From NCBI GenBank assembly GCA_964019415.1, contig OZ025869.1, forward strand, positions 6,006,882 to 6,070,881: DNA of 64,000 nucleotides. The letters are read 5' to 3'. How positions within the stretch are numbered: position 1 is the first letter of the stretch; every line of letters starts with the position of its first letter. Source of the DNA: Ianthella basta (Eukaryota; Porifera; Demospongiae; Verongiida; Ianthellidae). This document shows, in pieces, positions 46,822 through 57,642 of the stretch. The notes under the pieces were generated by a model that saw only the letters and a list, made by a program, of their open reading frames with translations, did no database searches and was not told the origin of the DNA. A program made the translations under genes and the position numbers.

Positions 46822-48051
46822 TCAATGCCTGTTGCTGCTGCCACTGTCTATGGTCCTGTTCATTTTCATATCATGCGCCAGCTGACACACTCTGCACATG
46901 AAGTTGGCCTTAGGACACACACTTTCCACTCTTTTTCTTGACCTTTCTACATCAAAATTACTTGTGTGGTATCTGAAGAGGTCATCATCTTCATCAATTT
47001 GTTTAACGTACTCAGCCAACTCTTCAGGAGTATAATTATTTGCATCAATGAATGTGTGGTTGCCTGGTACCCATAAATACACCTCTGGTGGGCCGCGATA
47101 AACTGGAATGGCACCACCCCTGTATATTAAAGCAGTTTTCTCTGAAATGTAGTCAGTTTGAATGATATTCTCAAATGAAAGCACCATACGATACTTTTTG
47201 ATGATATTGACTAAGACCTCTCTCCAGTCATCATTCTTAACTGTTGGTATAGCTGGCATATTGTTCCAGCATTTGCCGTATGAATCAACGTGCACTAGTT
47301 CCACTACCTTTTCATAATGCCAAGTACGATTCTGAAATCCTTTCCACTGAGTTTTGCAGTCACTGGAAAACAGTGCAATTCCCTTTCTCTCCTTTGGATC
47401 TGGTGACTGTAATTCTCCCCTTTGCCACTCTTCAACAGGCAAGAAATAGCATAGCTCACTGTATACTGCATCTGATGTGGGGTGGTGATCAATTCTTAAG
47501 TCTGCTTCTTTCAGTTGCTGGAAGCCGTATGTGTAGATGCCATATTCTCCGCGATTAGCTTCCATGTTTAACACTGCTGTTATCTGCCCTGGCCAATACC
47601 TCACTGGAAATGATGGAGAAATAGCCCTGACCACTCTAAATACAACATCTGCATTAGTATCAGAATGTTGCATTGTGCACCTTCCACCGCTTGGAAGTTG
47701 ACAAGTACTGGGAATGGTTTCCTCAAAGTTGGTGAAATTGTGGCGTAGTTCCAAGATGTCATCTATTGTATTGAATGACTCAAGGTAAACACTGATACTG
47801 TGGTTGTAAGATATTGCAGCTTCGGTAACTTTGTATGGAAATGGATTTTCCGTGGCAGTGTCACGAGTAGAATTGTTGATTGGGATGCTGATGATGAAGC
47901 AACCACTTTTATGAAAGCTGCATGACTTTATGTACATCCACAAGAGAAAAATGTTTGAAGCAAGCACCAAGGGTGTGCAGATCCAAAAGGCTTCCTTCAC
48001 TCTGCAGACAGATGTCATGTCTGTATGCAAGTATAATATATAAAAGTGCAT
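46822..48051 (-). CDS. Alpha-1,3-fucosyltransferase (GT10 family), unit B
   Basis: Intact single-exon frame of 409 codons. It transfers fucose from GDP-fucose in alpha-1,3/4 linkage to GlcNAc-type acceptors in the Golgi, by family. Evidence: a signal anchor (about residues 22-41); the mid-region I-D-H-H-P-T-S-D-A-V-Y (187-197); V-H-V-D-S-Y-G-K-C (253-261); and the GT10 donor-site signature Y-R-M-V-L-S-F-E-N-I with T-D-Y-I-S-E-K (287-305), followed by G-G-A-I-P-V-Y-R-G-P-P (312-322) and H-T-F-I-D-A-N-N-Y-T-P-E-E-L-A (332-346). Length fits the family (350-430). Two ATGs compete: the second (codon 12, about 48018; GACATGACA) has the better context and puts the anchor nearer the start. The same region in unit A is a pseudogene. 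Sequons (N-H-S, N-R-T, N-H-T) suit a secreted-pathway enzyme. Confidence 0.9.
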   Translation of the reverse strand: MHFYILYLHTDMTSVCRVKEAFWICTPLVLASNIFLLWMYIKSCSFHKSGCFIISIPINNSTRDTATENPFPYKVTEAAISYNHSISVYLESFNTIDDILELRHNFTNFEETIPSTCQLPSGGRCTMQHSDTNADVVFRVVRAISPSFPVRYWPGQITAVLNMEANRGEYGIYTYGFQQLKEADLRIDHHPTSDAVYSELCYFLPVEEWQRGELQSPDPKERKGIALFSSDCKTQWKGFQNRTWHYEKVVELVHVDSYGKCWNNMPAIPTVKNDDWREVLVNIIKKYRMVLSFENIIQTDYISEKTALIYRGGAIPVYRGPPEVYLWVPGNHTFIDANNYTPEELAEYVKQIDEDDDLFRYHTSNFDVERSRKRVESVCPKANFMCRVCQLAHDMKMNRTIDSGSSNRH

Positions 48052-49427
48052 AAGAATATGTCCTTGGGTTAGGGATGTGTATACAAACTATATTATGTAT
48101 TTGGGATGTTGTGTATGCATGGTCTTGTTGACTTCTGTATTGCAGCGAGCGTGCATTCGACCATGCCTCCTGCTTCTTCTGCGGAAGTTCCTCTAGCTTA
48201 TACGGCTGACGCTCTTCCTACAAGGATACACACAGCTTCACCTGTACTTTTTAGCATTGCTGGCGACGTCCTCCTGCTTTGCGAGTTCGTCGGACACGAA
48301 CAGAACTGCCTGTATAGTGTCACCTGCCGCGGTGCATGGAAGTCGCTACCGGTGTAGCTGCTCCTTGCACTCGATTGCCAATTATTCCTGCTTGTTGTCT
48401 TCCTGCTTTGGCAAGTAATCGGTTATTACGTGAGCGTTGAAGACATCGTAATAACGGTAAGATATCCACTGTATCTGTTACGCGCAAACCTCGAATCTCC
48501 ATGGGATACAGTAACGTTATTGCGCTATGCTAAAGCACTCTGTTTCGGCAAAGGGATTACCTTCACATCATCGCAATGTTCGAAACTGATAGCATGCACG
48601 CATCTTTGACTGCTATTTAAGTGCATTATTACGACTCTTGCTTCTTCGGCCATTCCCAATACATGGCATTTCAAATTACCCCATTTTGCGCTACATTTCC
48701 AAGAAAACAGATCAGGCCGCCGTGCTCTTCCTGTCGCAGCGGGTTTGAAACGATTTACGTGCGATATGAAAAGCAATGTCTCCTCTAACGTTTTGGAGAA
48801 ATTTGGTCTTGTACGCTTTGTAGTTTTCGCAAAATGTAATAGCTTAGTTGCCTCGCTGAAATTATATCCCGAATTCCCCCATCCTATCAACGAAGCATCA
48901 ACTTGTTGTAGAAACTAGCTATAAACCATTGCACACAACACAAATATATACTGTACAATCAAACCTACTTGTGAACTTACTTCTGCGAAGTACAGCACGG
49001 TGTATTCCTTCCTATCCTTTCTATGGAGCGTCTGTACACACGCCTGTACCCTTTACACAGGTAATAACTTCCACTATTTGGTATGTGTGCTACTCTGTCA
49101 CATATGCGTAATCTATATATAGTTGCTTGTGTGAATATATACAGGCCCACATAGTTAACTGTACAATTATACATTTAGTCAGTATAATGTATAATTACAG
49201 ATTTATACCATGCATAGCAATTAAATCGTCTTACAGCAGATGAACATGTTACTGCAGATGTTTGACACATTCCTGCACAGGAACCGAGTTACCATTATAG
49301 CTATACAGTACATATAGGTTGCTCGCTAGATATATATTATACGGTTATATATATAGCTATTATGTATAGCTATATTATATACTGTTAGATACTTGTACAG
49401 CAAAAGCTATCAGTAACAGCACCAGAA
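48052..49427. other. Divergent upstream region between fucosyltransferase B and glycosyltransferase B
   Basis: The two genes point away from each other, so this 1.4 kb could hold both promoters. 48145-48900 is richer in CpG. It contains a plus-strand exon-like stretch after TTCTGTATTGCAG (48133-48145) and a GTAAGATATCC donor-like site (48459). The rest is A+T-rich with TATATAGC words. Confidence 0.4.
48525..48890 (-). other. Unrecognised minus-strand ORF, possible exon
   Basis: Open for 121 codons with ordinary composition (L-H-F-A-K-T-T-K-R-T-R-P-N-F-S-K-T-L-E-E-T). There is no ATG at its start (TTG). A possible donor (GTGAAG|GTAATC) lies near its end. If real it would be an internal or first coding exon upstream of the fucosyltransferase on the same strand. 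No domain is recognised. Confidence 0.25.
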
Positions 49428-49763
49428 ATGAAGCTTAAGCGGACTATCGTATTCGTAGCAATAATTGTGCTAGTAATTCCTATTTTCTTGTTCCTGCGAA
49501 TTGTCAACTCCAACCAAAACTTGCCATCCCTAAACAATGTCCCCCCTATTGGATGGGAACAAATCCGACAACACGCAGTTCTCGACCAGGAGGTGGGTAA
49601 GGTGGCTGAGACTGAGTTGGATGGAATGGAGGTGACCGAGATTGCGTTAAGTGAAACTGAGCTGGACGACTCCGCCAAGAACCAAGTTGAACAAACTCGC
49701 ACACCGCGGCAGTTTAACCCAGACGTGGACCTCACTGTGTTGAGAGATTCTTCATTTGGCGAG
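49428..49763 (+). CDS. Putative glycosyltransferase B, exon 1 (signal anchor and stem)
   Basis: 112 codons starting M-K-L-K-R-T-I-V-F-V-A-I-I-V-L-V-I-P-I-F, a basic start plus a hydrophobic anchor, then a long acidic stem rich in E, D and T, ending V-D-L-T-V-L-R-D-S-S-F-G-E. The donor is GAG|GTAGGTTGA, identical in its intronic part to copy A. It ends in phase 0 and joins exon 2 at 56232. The extra 69 stem residues absent from copy A are in frame, so stem length is the main structural difference between the two enzymes. Confidence 0.8.
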
Positions 49764-50217
49764 GTAGGTTGACGTGTGCGTGTGTGTGTGTGGAGCGGGG
49801 GGGGGGGAGTATGCAAAGTGTTTTAATGATAAGCATCACACATCGTACCCAACAGCACTTTCCCCTGTCAGAATGGGATGTATTCACCTCACCACAGGAT
49901 GGCCACCTTATGACTAGCGCGACACGGGTATTAGCTAGTATCAATGAGACACCAGAATCGCGGGTAGATCCAGGCGAAAATCTGTGCAGTGCCACCTTAC
50001 GTTTTGCACAGAGAGAGGCCGTATGCATGCAGTAGATACACAGTGCATGGACTCGCTATAAGGACACCTAGCTATATACTAAAATCGGACGTTCCTATAG
50101 GCTTGCCAGTGTGTCTTACAGGGTACTTACTTTCCGGGACAGCGCCTCGCGGACACTTCGCAAAAATGTATACATCGCACAAAACAGACAGGCAAAACTT
50201 CGAGCTAAGACCACGCT

Positions 50218-51997
50218 TTGTTGATACTTGCCCTAGCAGGGCTTAAGAATCCGCAGCCAAAACGGGACGAGCGCCTTTCGTTCAAGAATTGGCAGACAGT
50301 AGAAAGAGCCGGAAATGCATCATCTTCGATTGCGCGCCGTTCACGGTTGGTAGGATCTGCTAGCGGAAAGATAATAATCATTGGTGACCGAACTGCAAGC
50401 GCTATAATAAGAACTAACTTCTGTGCTAGAAAGTGTCGGGAAGGACAGAGATTCGATCCACCAGGGACCTGCAAACTTCTGGAATGCTGATGAGAGCGGA
50501 TTTGCACTTTCCTTCAAGCCTGGGGAAGGTTGTGTCTACAATGAAAGCCCGCAATTTGTATGCAGTAACTGGCTACAGTAAGGAGCAAATCACCACTATC
50601 TGTGAGGGCTCTGCTTCTGGTGAAGTGATCCCACATATGCCCATCTTTGCTAAGCAATGATTTTCATACAATCTCTGGAGGGAGACCTGATGTGTACTTC
50701 AATAAATCTCAATCAGGCTGGATCAACACAGAACTGTTCTACAGCTGGATAGCCAAACACTTTGCACGGCAAGTAAAAAGACACCCAGTTGTGCTACTTG
50801 TCGATGGCCACAAGTCCCACATTAATGTGGAGACTGCCAAGTTCTGCAAGGACAGCACCCATCTGTACTGCCTTCCTCCTCACTCATCTCACATCACGTA
50901 GCCTCTAGATGTTGGGTTCTTCAAGGGCTTGAAGGATTCATGGAAGAGATCATGCTAGCAGTACATATATAGACACACGCCCCAGTCACTTCATGGCTAC
51001 TAGTCACATAGTGACTGGGGTGTGTCAAAGCAGGTTTTTCCAAGCGTTTTCAAGAAAGCATTGCTCCAAGCAGTGCAACCCAGCTCGTCAATGCTTTTCG
51101 TGCTGCTGGGATTTGCCCACTCAACTTCAGCTGTGTTCCTGAACGTCGGCTTGCCCCTTCCTGAGTATACACAAGTATTCACGCTGATGCAGTCGAATGC
51201 AAGAGCTTGTCCCATCCCTCCAAATGCCATTCTGCCTGTGCACTGGCTGAGGTCGAATCAGTGCTCAGTAAAGAAACGTTGGAGATATATCAAACAGGAC
51301 ACTAGGAGGAGTATGACCTGAAGACTGACACTGCCTACAATGTCTGGAAAAGGCTAAAAGATGCTCAGCTGTGCAAATTGAATCCAGTTAGCAAAGAGGT
51401 TCTGCCTCCCTTCAGCCAGAGTGATGAGGATTCACAAGCAACAGTACCCACTGTTAGCATTCAAGTAACACCAGGCCAAGCAACAGTCACAGTTGAATCT
51501 GTACTGGATACCATTCATTCTGGTCTATCCACGAAAGGCAGCTGCAGAAGGGAAGAAAGGCAAATCATCTGAAATGCCTGGGCATCTGTCTAGTCACCAA
51601 TTGATTGCTATCCTAGAAACCAATAAGAGAGAGGATCCGGAGGAGGAGGATAAGAAAGCTAAAGTGAAAGCTGAGCGGGAAGAAAAAAGGAAGACAAGAC
51701 AGAAAAAAGGGAAATAGGGTGATTGAGAAAGAAAAGAAACTGCAGGAGCGAGAAACGTGCATGGCCAAGAAAAAGACACAAAGAACAGGCAGAGCGAAGG
51801 CAGACATACCTGTGCAGATTAATACTGGAGAAGCAAATGAAGGGGTTTGCGCCACCTGTGGAACTGATGAAGAGGGCACTTGGATTTGCTGTGACAGTTG
51901 TTCCAAACAGCATCATCTTTGTTGTGTAGGGATATTTGACTCTAGCAACCTAGTGCAGTCCTTTGGAAGTGCGCTGAATGTTGATCCTTGGTTGTAA
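50218..51997 (+). pseudogene. Pogo/Tigger-like transposase pseudogene with C-terminal PHD finger
   Basis: Pieces of one DDE transposase appear in order but in different frames: N-A-D-E-S-G-F (near 50484; first catalytic D), a segment around 50540-50650 (Y-A-V-T-G-Y-S-K-E-Q-I-T), V-V-L-L-V-D-G-H-K-S-H-I (about 50790; second D), L-P-P-H-S-S-H-I-T, then a stop codon and P-L-D-V-G-F-F-K-G-L-K (third D, about 50905), then V-N-A-F-R-A-A-G-I-C-P-L-N (about 51095). A Lys/Glu-rich coil follows, then a PHD-type zinc finger at about 51848-51940 (C-A-T-C-G-T-D...W-I-C-C-D-S-C...H-H-L-C-C-V-G). At least two frameshifts and one in-frame stop show it is dead. Terminal repeats could not be placed. Its origin is DNA-transposon insertion into the intron, after or around the A/B duplication, as intron A lacks it. 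Confidence 0.8.
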
Positions 51998-52347
51998 TGC
52001 TGATCTTAGCCACTTAAACGAAGTTTAAATGAAAGTACCCTAATTCCTAATGCCTTTCTCACTTTAGGAAAAAATGTCTGGGAGTAGGGAAAATGGCTGG
52101 TACAACTGAGGATGATGCCACTAGGCGATCTTGATGAAATGGCCTGTTTTCTCGCCACCTCTATTGGAACAGATGTTTTTTTCAGTCAATATAAGCGTTT
52201 TTCTGCTGAAGGAACTCTTTCCTGACTTTTCTAGCTTGTTTACTGTTAGCTGTCTGGGATATGATGTGATTACCCTTTACCAGCTATGTGTGAGTATGTG
52301 TGTATGCATAATTATATCTGGTAGCTACAGAGAATAATGTACACATG

Positions 52348-52433
52348 TAGGGTAAACCCTGGCTTCTGAGGTGTTACTGGATATGTCACTGAGGTGATAT
52401 ATCTAGTAGTACCGAAGAAGCCAGGGTTTAACC
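52348..52433. repeat. 86-bp foldback MITE
   Basis: GTAAACCCTGGCTTCTGAGG pairs with the sequence around CCGAAGAAGCCAGGGTTTAAC, and the inner part (GGTGTTACTGGATAT / ATATCTAGTAGTACC) pairs imperfectly. It is nearly a continuous hairpin. Confidence 0.7.
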
Positions 52434-53461
52434 TGTTTGTACCCATCCTGTTGGCGCCAGGTATTGGCATTAAAACCACAGTCTAGCCCTGCTATAAGAA
52501 GTGCAGCAACTTTCTGCTGCACGCTTTTGTGGCTGCTATAGCTAGTACTAGAGTTTAAATGTGCACCAACCCCCTTTGCCTTCAAACATACTGGTGTACA
52601 GAGTGGGGGTGCTGTGAGATGAAAGATCCAGATTTTGAGGAGCCCCGTACAAAGAAGAATAAATCTGTGATGTCGCCTAGTGGTCAGGCAAGATGCGCTT
52701 CACTCCTCCCAAGTCTCCTGAAAAAATGATGAAAAATGTGCGGTTGCTACTTCAACAATGAAGAGGTGCACTATATGTGGGGCCGTTTGCGTGTTTGATC
52801 AGTGGCAGGAAGAGCGCAACACGCGGAGTAGCAAGCAGTGCCCGATGGAGTTTCTGGTGCCCCTTCTGTGAAATATCAAAATCAATGTCAATATTAGAGT
52901 GCACATGTGCCGAACAAGATTAATATATAGCACTATAGGGTACAATTCCAATGAGGCATTGTCATTAATGTATAGAAACACCATAGATAATGCTACTGTC
53001 AGGTCATAAGTCATTCAAATCTTGCAGTCCACATTGAATGGATCAGCTGGACAATCCCCTGGTCCTCACAAGCCAAGTCTGTGATTGCAGCAGAGTGAAT
53101 ATCATCAATTACAGATGTAAAATTAGGTAATCCTTTCTCCAGCATTAGTCAGCAGATGTCACCTTTCTATATCCCACCTCGGGCACTGCAACATCTGTTC
53201 CATTCATCTCACATTCTCTACATAATGTCTTTTCTCGAGGTACACCTACCATGCAGTCTCAATCTGGAAAGGGGCAGTTCCACCACTCAGTAGCATCAGG
53301 ACTCTCCCGTGGCTCTTCTCCTGTACATATACCATCCAGCACCTCCCATCAAAACCATGCATTCATGCACACAGTGTTCAACACTCAGAGTTTAGGTTAG
53401 TCTCCAAGGGCTTCAACTCAATCCTTCTCCGTACACCTACATGCAACATCATCTGCCTTAG

Positions 53462-54118
53462 TCATCCCCCTAATACCCCAGCTAGAGTGGCACAGTCCTG
53501 CCAACCAAAGACTTCAAAACAAGTTCTCAACTTCCCCACCCACTGGCCTCTTCTCAGATTCACCAGAGCAGCATAGGCCAATCTCTGTATCACATGATGG
53601 TGAAACTGATGATCTGTCAGTAGTCTATGCCAGAATCCAATGCACCTTATTCTGGCCTCCCAACCTACAGACAACATTTCCATCTCTGCAAGGAGTGATG
53701 TCCTAGTATGGGACCTGGGAACGCTAAAATAGGATTGAAAGGCTCTTAATTTGACCTGTTCCAAAGATTCCAGGCATCTAAGGCAACCATAAAGGAGAAC
53801 AGATTGCACCATAATGTCATACAATTTTCTGAAAGCATGGCCAAACAACAATCCAACAGCTGATTGGGCCCTCAGGAGCAGGGAACCCAATGCATGTTTC
53901 AACTCCACAACTAAACTGTTAATGTACAGTGAGAAGAACCAAGGAGACAACACACAACCTCGTCTGAGACCAGTACTCACTAGGAAGTGATCACTCCGTG
54001 TGCCACCAATACAATGCATACATTTTATGGAACAACATGCACTGCATAAAGAGGGCAGGCCACTCACTGCTGACCATGAGATCTGCCATCGTACTTGTGT
54101 GCAGCCACACATTGCCAA
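53462..54118 (-). pseudogene. Non-LTR retrotransposon reverse transcriptase fragment
   Basis: The minus-strand frame of 218 codons contains G-L-R-R-G-C-V-L-S-P-W-F-F-S-L-Y-I-N-S-L, the RT palm block usually read as GxRQGCPLSPxLFxLYI, and later V-L-L-Y-G-C and a C-terminal helix-rich part. The segment that should carry the FADD/YADD catalytic box between them is missing, so an internal deletion has removed the active site. Minus-strand similarity may extend to about 54250. Confidence 0.75.
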
Positions 54119-55389
54119 GCCAGCCTATCCTGGGGATATCTGTGACAGTATGCATTCCAGTGCCAGTGTCATGATGGGTTCCCGGCAAGTACCAAACAGC
54201 ATGCATGCCTATCTCCTCACAACAGAAAACTGAAGCAACTATCCAAAAAGAAGAAGTGGCCTTGGCCTTCACAAATGCAAAGATTGCTAATAGCCTTATC
54301 CCAAAGAAGTTGTTGCTGCTCTATATATAGGAATCCAAACAATACCATCTATCAGATTTTGTACAGGTTGAGGAAGGTCTACAGATGGAAACATCCAGCA
54401 TATTTGTTTGATTGTTGTGAATGCCGGTGGCTGTGCTATCAACCTCAAATTTACTGATGCCGAGACACAGTGTAGAAATATAGGATAATTATAAGAATAT
54501 GGAAGAAAGCCAAGACCATTTATAACAATGCATATACTCAATTTCATGCAGTCAACATAATGAAGGACTGCATAATTTAAGTGACACCCAATCAATGTTG
54601 CTCAAATGGACAGCTAACTGAATTCCATTCAAATCCATTTTTTTCCACTCTTTTATGGCAATGACCATATTGTGCTAAGGCAATTTCAACACTAAAACAA
54701 TTATTATATTGAATGTGAAAGCCAATTATTATATAGAACCATTGAGGTATGGTGGCACCAAAGGAGAAGCCTCAGCTATGACTGCAAGGCACTGCAAAGC
54801 AAGATTAGAGAGGGCAAAGAAACAACGTGGTGAACACAAGTGAGTCCAACATTAAAGACAAATGAAGAAAGGGTACCGACAACAAGATTGGGTGCATATA
54901 CTACCCAGTCAAATACTACTGAAGTGGTTCTCACCACTGCAGATTGTGATTATAAATTACGATTGTCCTCAATAAAATAGCTACAGTAAATTTTTGAAGC
55001 CACAGAGACATTTTGAGTGGAGATAAATAGGGGAACGGATCAACCCCCTTGTGTAACTTCAGCAGACTTACAGATGTGAAAGATATTAGGCATGCTGAGA
55101 TGAAATAATGCATTAATATCACTAATGTGGGTTTCTTTTCATTCACTTGGAGTTGGTTTCTTGACATTCCATGTCCGCACTGTCTGGTAAATAGCATAAA
55201 ATTAAACCTTGCCGACCTAAAGTTTTTGACAGCTACTATATGCATATCCTTGAATGTTCCTAAAATATTGTAATGCTTCTGAAATCATGTCAGTGCTCTG
55301 AGCCTCATTTGCATGTTATCCAGCAAAGGATCCCAAATGGAGGCAATTGGCTACTACTTTGGGCACTAACTTTAGTTGCTACCATATAT

Positions 55390-55905
55390 TCATACCTCAG
55401 AATGGTGAGGAAGCATCGTGGTCCCCATACCAAAGAGGAGTAGAAGTGGAGTATGCAAGACGCAGGGTTTCCGGAACATTTCATTGCTGCCAGTTGCTTA
55501 TAAGGCTATGTGCAGTATTGCTCAGAATAGGTTGTTGCAGGTAGTTGAAGAAAGGAAGCTGGTGGCAGAGGAGCAGGGAGGGTTTAGAAAAGGAAGAGGT
55601 GCAGAGATCAGTTAATGACTTTGGTATGACTGGAGCAGTGACAAAGACAGGGATGGTTGCCAGTTTTATTGACTTTAAGAATGCATATGACAGGGTGGAC
55701 AGAAGGAAGTTGTGGAGGTGTTTAGAGTGAATGGGATAGAAGGGAGGAGAGAAATGGCACGGCTGATGAATAAGATAGTGGTGGGATGGGAGAGCATGAA
55801 GGATGACGTGAGGGTGATATGGGTACTGAAGGAGGCATGCAGAGATAGAGGAGTGCAGAAGGCGCTGCAGAGGATGTGGCGGAAAAGAACAAGCTGCCCT
55901 TAAAG
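55390..55905 (+). pseudogene. Second non-LTR reverse transcriptase fragment, opposite strand
   Basis: Blocks in three frames: F-R-N-I-S-L-L-P-V-A-Y-K-A (about 55460), E-E-Q-G-G-F-R-K-G-R-G (about 55570), and F-I-D-F-K-N-A-Y-D-R-V-D-R-R-K-L-W (about 55660-55710; contains the first catalytic aspartate). This is the N-terminal half of the RT domain and is complementary in content to the 53.5-kb fragment, which holds the C-terminal half. The gaps and frame changes mark it as dead. Confidence 0.75.
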
Positions 55906-56012
55906 AACTATGCCCTTTGTGATTCTTTTGACACTTTGTTACATTCAATTTTATTATAGTGCTGCATGGGGCTGACACCCTAGTGTCTGTATTATACAAC
56001 ACGGTGCACTTA

Positions 56013-56052
<40 letters not shown>
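56013..56052. repeat. (AAT)n microsatellite
   Basis: About 13 AAT units, possibly the 3' tail of the preceding LINE fragment (same strand). Confidence 0.85.
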
Positions 56053-56231
56053 TATTACACAATTTGGATTAGGGTGTGTACACTCGTCACTTAAAAACTT
56101 GTATCCAGAAGTAATATTAGTCCTCAGTCCTAATATTAGTCCATAATAGTCCTCAGTGCCATTTTGCAGTCATATGAAATTCAATATGCTTATCATGTAT
56201 TGTCATTCAGTGCTTTGTCTCATTTAATTAG

Positions 56232-57227
56232 ATACCGGACACTGTTACTGCTATGTGTTCAGAACTGACAGTGGGAAATCCTACGCCCTACCGAAACAAG
56301 GAGCACTGTTGCAGGGAAGCTGAAGCTAAGCACCTACCTGAGCTGTGTGGACAGGTCAATGCTAGTGCTATTGGAAATGAATCCCATGTACAAGGTTGTA
56401 CATGCCTTGACTTCATGGCTTGCAAGACAGTAGTCCTCACTGCTGCATCATCAAATCACTGGATTGAATCACTGGATGGCATTGGATCTGTACAAAACAT
56501 AATGCCAGATATGAAGATCATCATGATGGACATCGGACTGACTGAAGAACAAGTGGAACAGCTGCAACGATTACGTAATGTTGAAAATCGAAAATTTCCA
56601 CTTGACACTTATCCACCTCATGTGAGAGATCTGCAAAAATATGCATGGAAACCATTAGCAATACAGAAGATACTGTTAGAGTATGAAATTGTATTCTACA
56701 TGGATGCAAGCATTAGGCTGAAGCGCCCTCTTGTGGACATTCTCTTTTCAGACATACAGAAGTTTCCAATCCGAGTGCATGCCAATGGATATTATGATGG
56801 AGCATTTACCAGGGATGAAACCTATAAGCATTTAGGGGTAACGCGTAAGGAGGCTGGAAAGAAATTCCAGAAGGAGGGTGGTCTTGCAATTTTTCGAAAC
56901 TGCTCCTTTCTACATGAGCGAGTAGTGTCACCTTTAGTTGACTGTGCACTTCATGAAGAATGCATTGCCCCAAGTGGATCTTCTATTTTTGGCTGTAATT
57001 TTGACAAGTACCAGGAGCAAGTCAAGCAGATTGATACCATTGAGGAATTTGCCTACATTGGCTGCCATCGTTTTGATCAAAGTGCATTAACCGTGATTTT
57101 AGATAGGGAGTTTCACTTTCCCAATGACCATTATGTTGTGGACCCTGCAGGCTACAGCGAGACCATGGAAATATGGAAGCACCCAACAAAGTGTTTCACT
57201 CTTTTCCTCAATGCCAGCAATATCTAA
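56232..57227 (+). CDS. Putative glycosyltransferase B, exon 2 (catalytic region)
   Basis: Follows the acceptor CATTTAATTAG and encodes 331 residues to TAA; with exon 1 the protein is about 443 residues. Starting at the internal ATG (56253) would lose the anchor, so the spliced model is preferred. It carries the same blocks as copy A: K-T-V-V-L-T-A-A-S-S-N-H-W (about 177-189) and F-Y-M-D-A-S-I-R-L (about 267-275). By eye it differs from copy A at about 35 of 325 residues, with one cluster (G-G-L-A-I-F-R-N-C against G-N-V-Q-L-Y-R-N-C) and a different C-terminal tail (N-A-S-N-I). Reading frame intact. Role inferred: lumenal sugar transfer of unknown specificity. Confidence 0.85.
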   Translation: MPDTVTAMCSELTVGNPTPYRNKEHCCREAEAKHLPELCGQVNASAIGNESHVQGCTCLDFMACKTVVLTAASSNHWIESLDGIGSVQNIMPDMKIIMMDIGLTEEQVEQLQRLRNVENRKFPLDTYPPHVRDLQKYAWKPLAIQKILLEYEIVFYMDASIRLKRPLVDILFSDIQKFPIRVHANGYYDGAFTRDETYKHLGVTRKEAGKKFQKEGGLAIFRNCSFLHERVVSPLVDCALHEECIAPSGSSIFGCNFDKYQEQVKQIDTIEEFAYIGCHRFDQSALTVILDREFHFPNDHYVVDPAGYSETMEIWKHPTKCFTLFLNASNI

Positions 57228-57522
57228 AGTAGTTACTCAACTAGGTTTTACTATAGTATAATAGTATAATAATTATTATACTGTAGTAAATAGTTATTAT
57301 ACTATAGTATATTATACTGTATTTTATATTGTATAATATTCTATAGCCTGTAGTATCGTATAGAGATTGAATACATAATACCTGGTATGAGCATGATTAT
57401 AGTCTTGACAATAGCTATATAGCCACTTTTAATTTATATAGCTGCATTTGCCTGTTCGAAACTATACAACGTTCATAGCTGCATTCTTTTGTATTGTCTT
57501 ATATGCATTGTACTTTCGTCAG
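57228..57522. other. A+T-rich spacer between glycosyltransferase B and a third relic
   Basis: Tandem TATAGTATAATA-like words (57255-57330). 57480-57522 resembles an intron end and finishes in TTTCGTCAG, equivalent to the acceptors of exon 2 in A and B. Confidence 0.5.
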
Positions 57523-57642
57523 ATTCTGACAATGTCACATTTTTATAACTATGTTCAGAGTTGAAAATGGGCAATAAACCTAACCCTTGTGATCATAACA
57601 AAGAGCAATGTTGCCAGGAAGCTGAATCACAATTCCTACCTG
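57523..57642 (+). pseudogene. Truncated third copy of the glycosyltransferase exon 2
   Basis: After TTTCGTCAG the sequence ATTCTGACAATGTCAC is a frameshifted form of the exon 2 start, and then reads in frame C-S-E-L-K-M-G-N-K-P-N-P-C-D-H-N-K-E-Q-C-C-Q-E-A-E, matching C-S-E-L-K-V-G-N...N-K-E-R-C-C-R-E-A-E of A. It ends after F-L-P, exactly where a family R copy begins. It is more diverged than A and B are from each other, so the gene family once had at least three tandem members. Confidence 0.8.

Larger units (their letters stand above)
49764..56231 (+). other. Intron 1 of glycosyltransferase B (6.5 kb), enlarged by insertions
   Basis: Bounded by GTAGGT and a CATTTAATTAG acceptor. It is about 3 kb longer than intron A. 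It holds a pogo-type transposase pseudogene, an 86-bp foldback at 52348, LINE reverse-transcriptase fragments in both orientations, and an AAT microsatellite (56013-56052). Outside these, 52440-53050, 54260-55340 and 56060-56230 show nothing recognisable. Confidence 0.75.
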
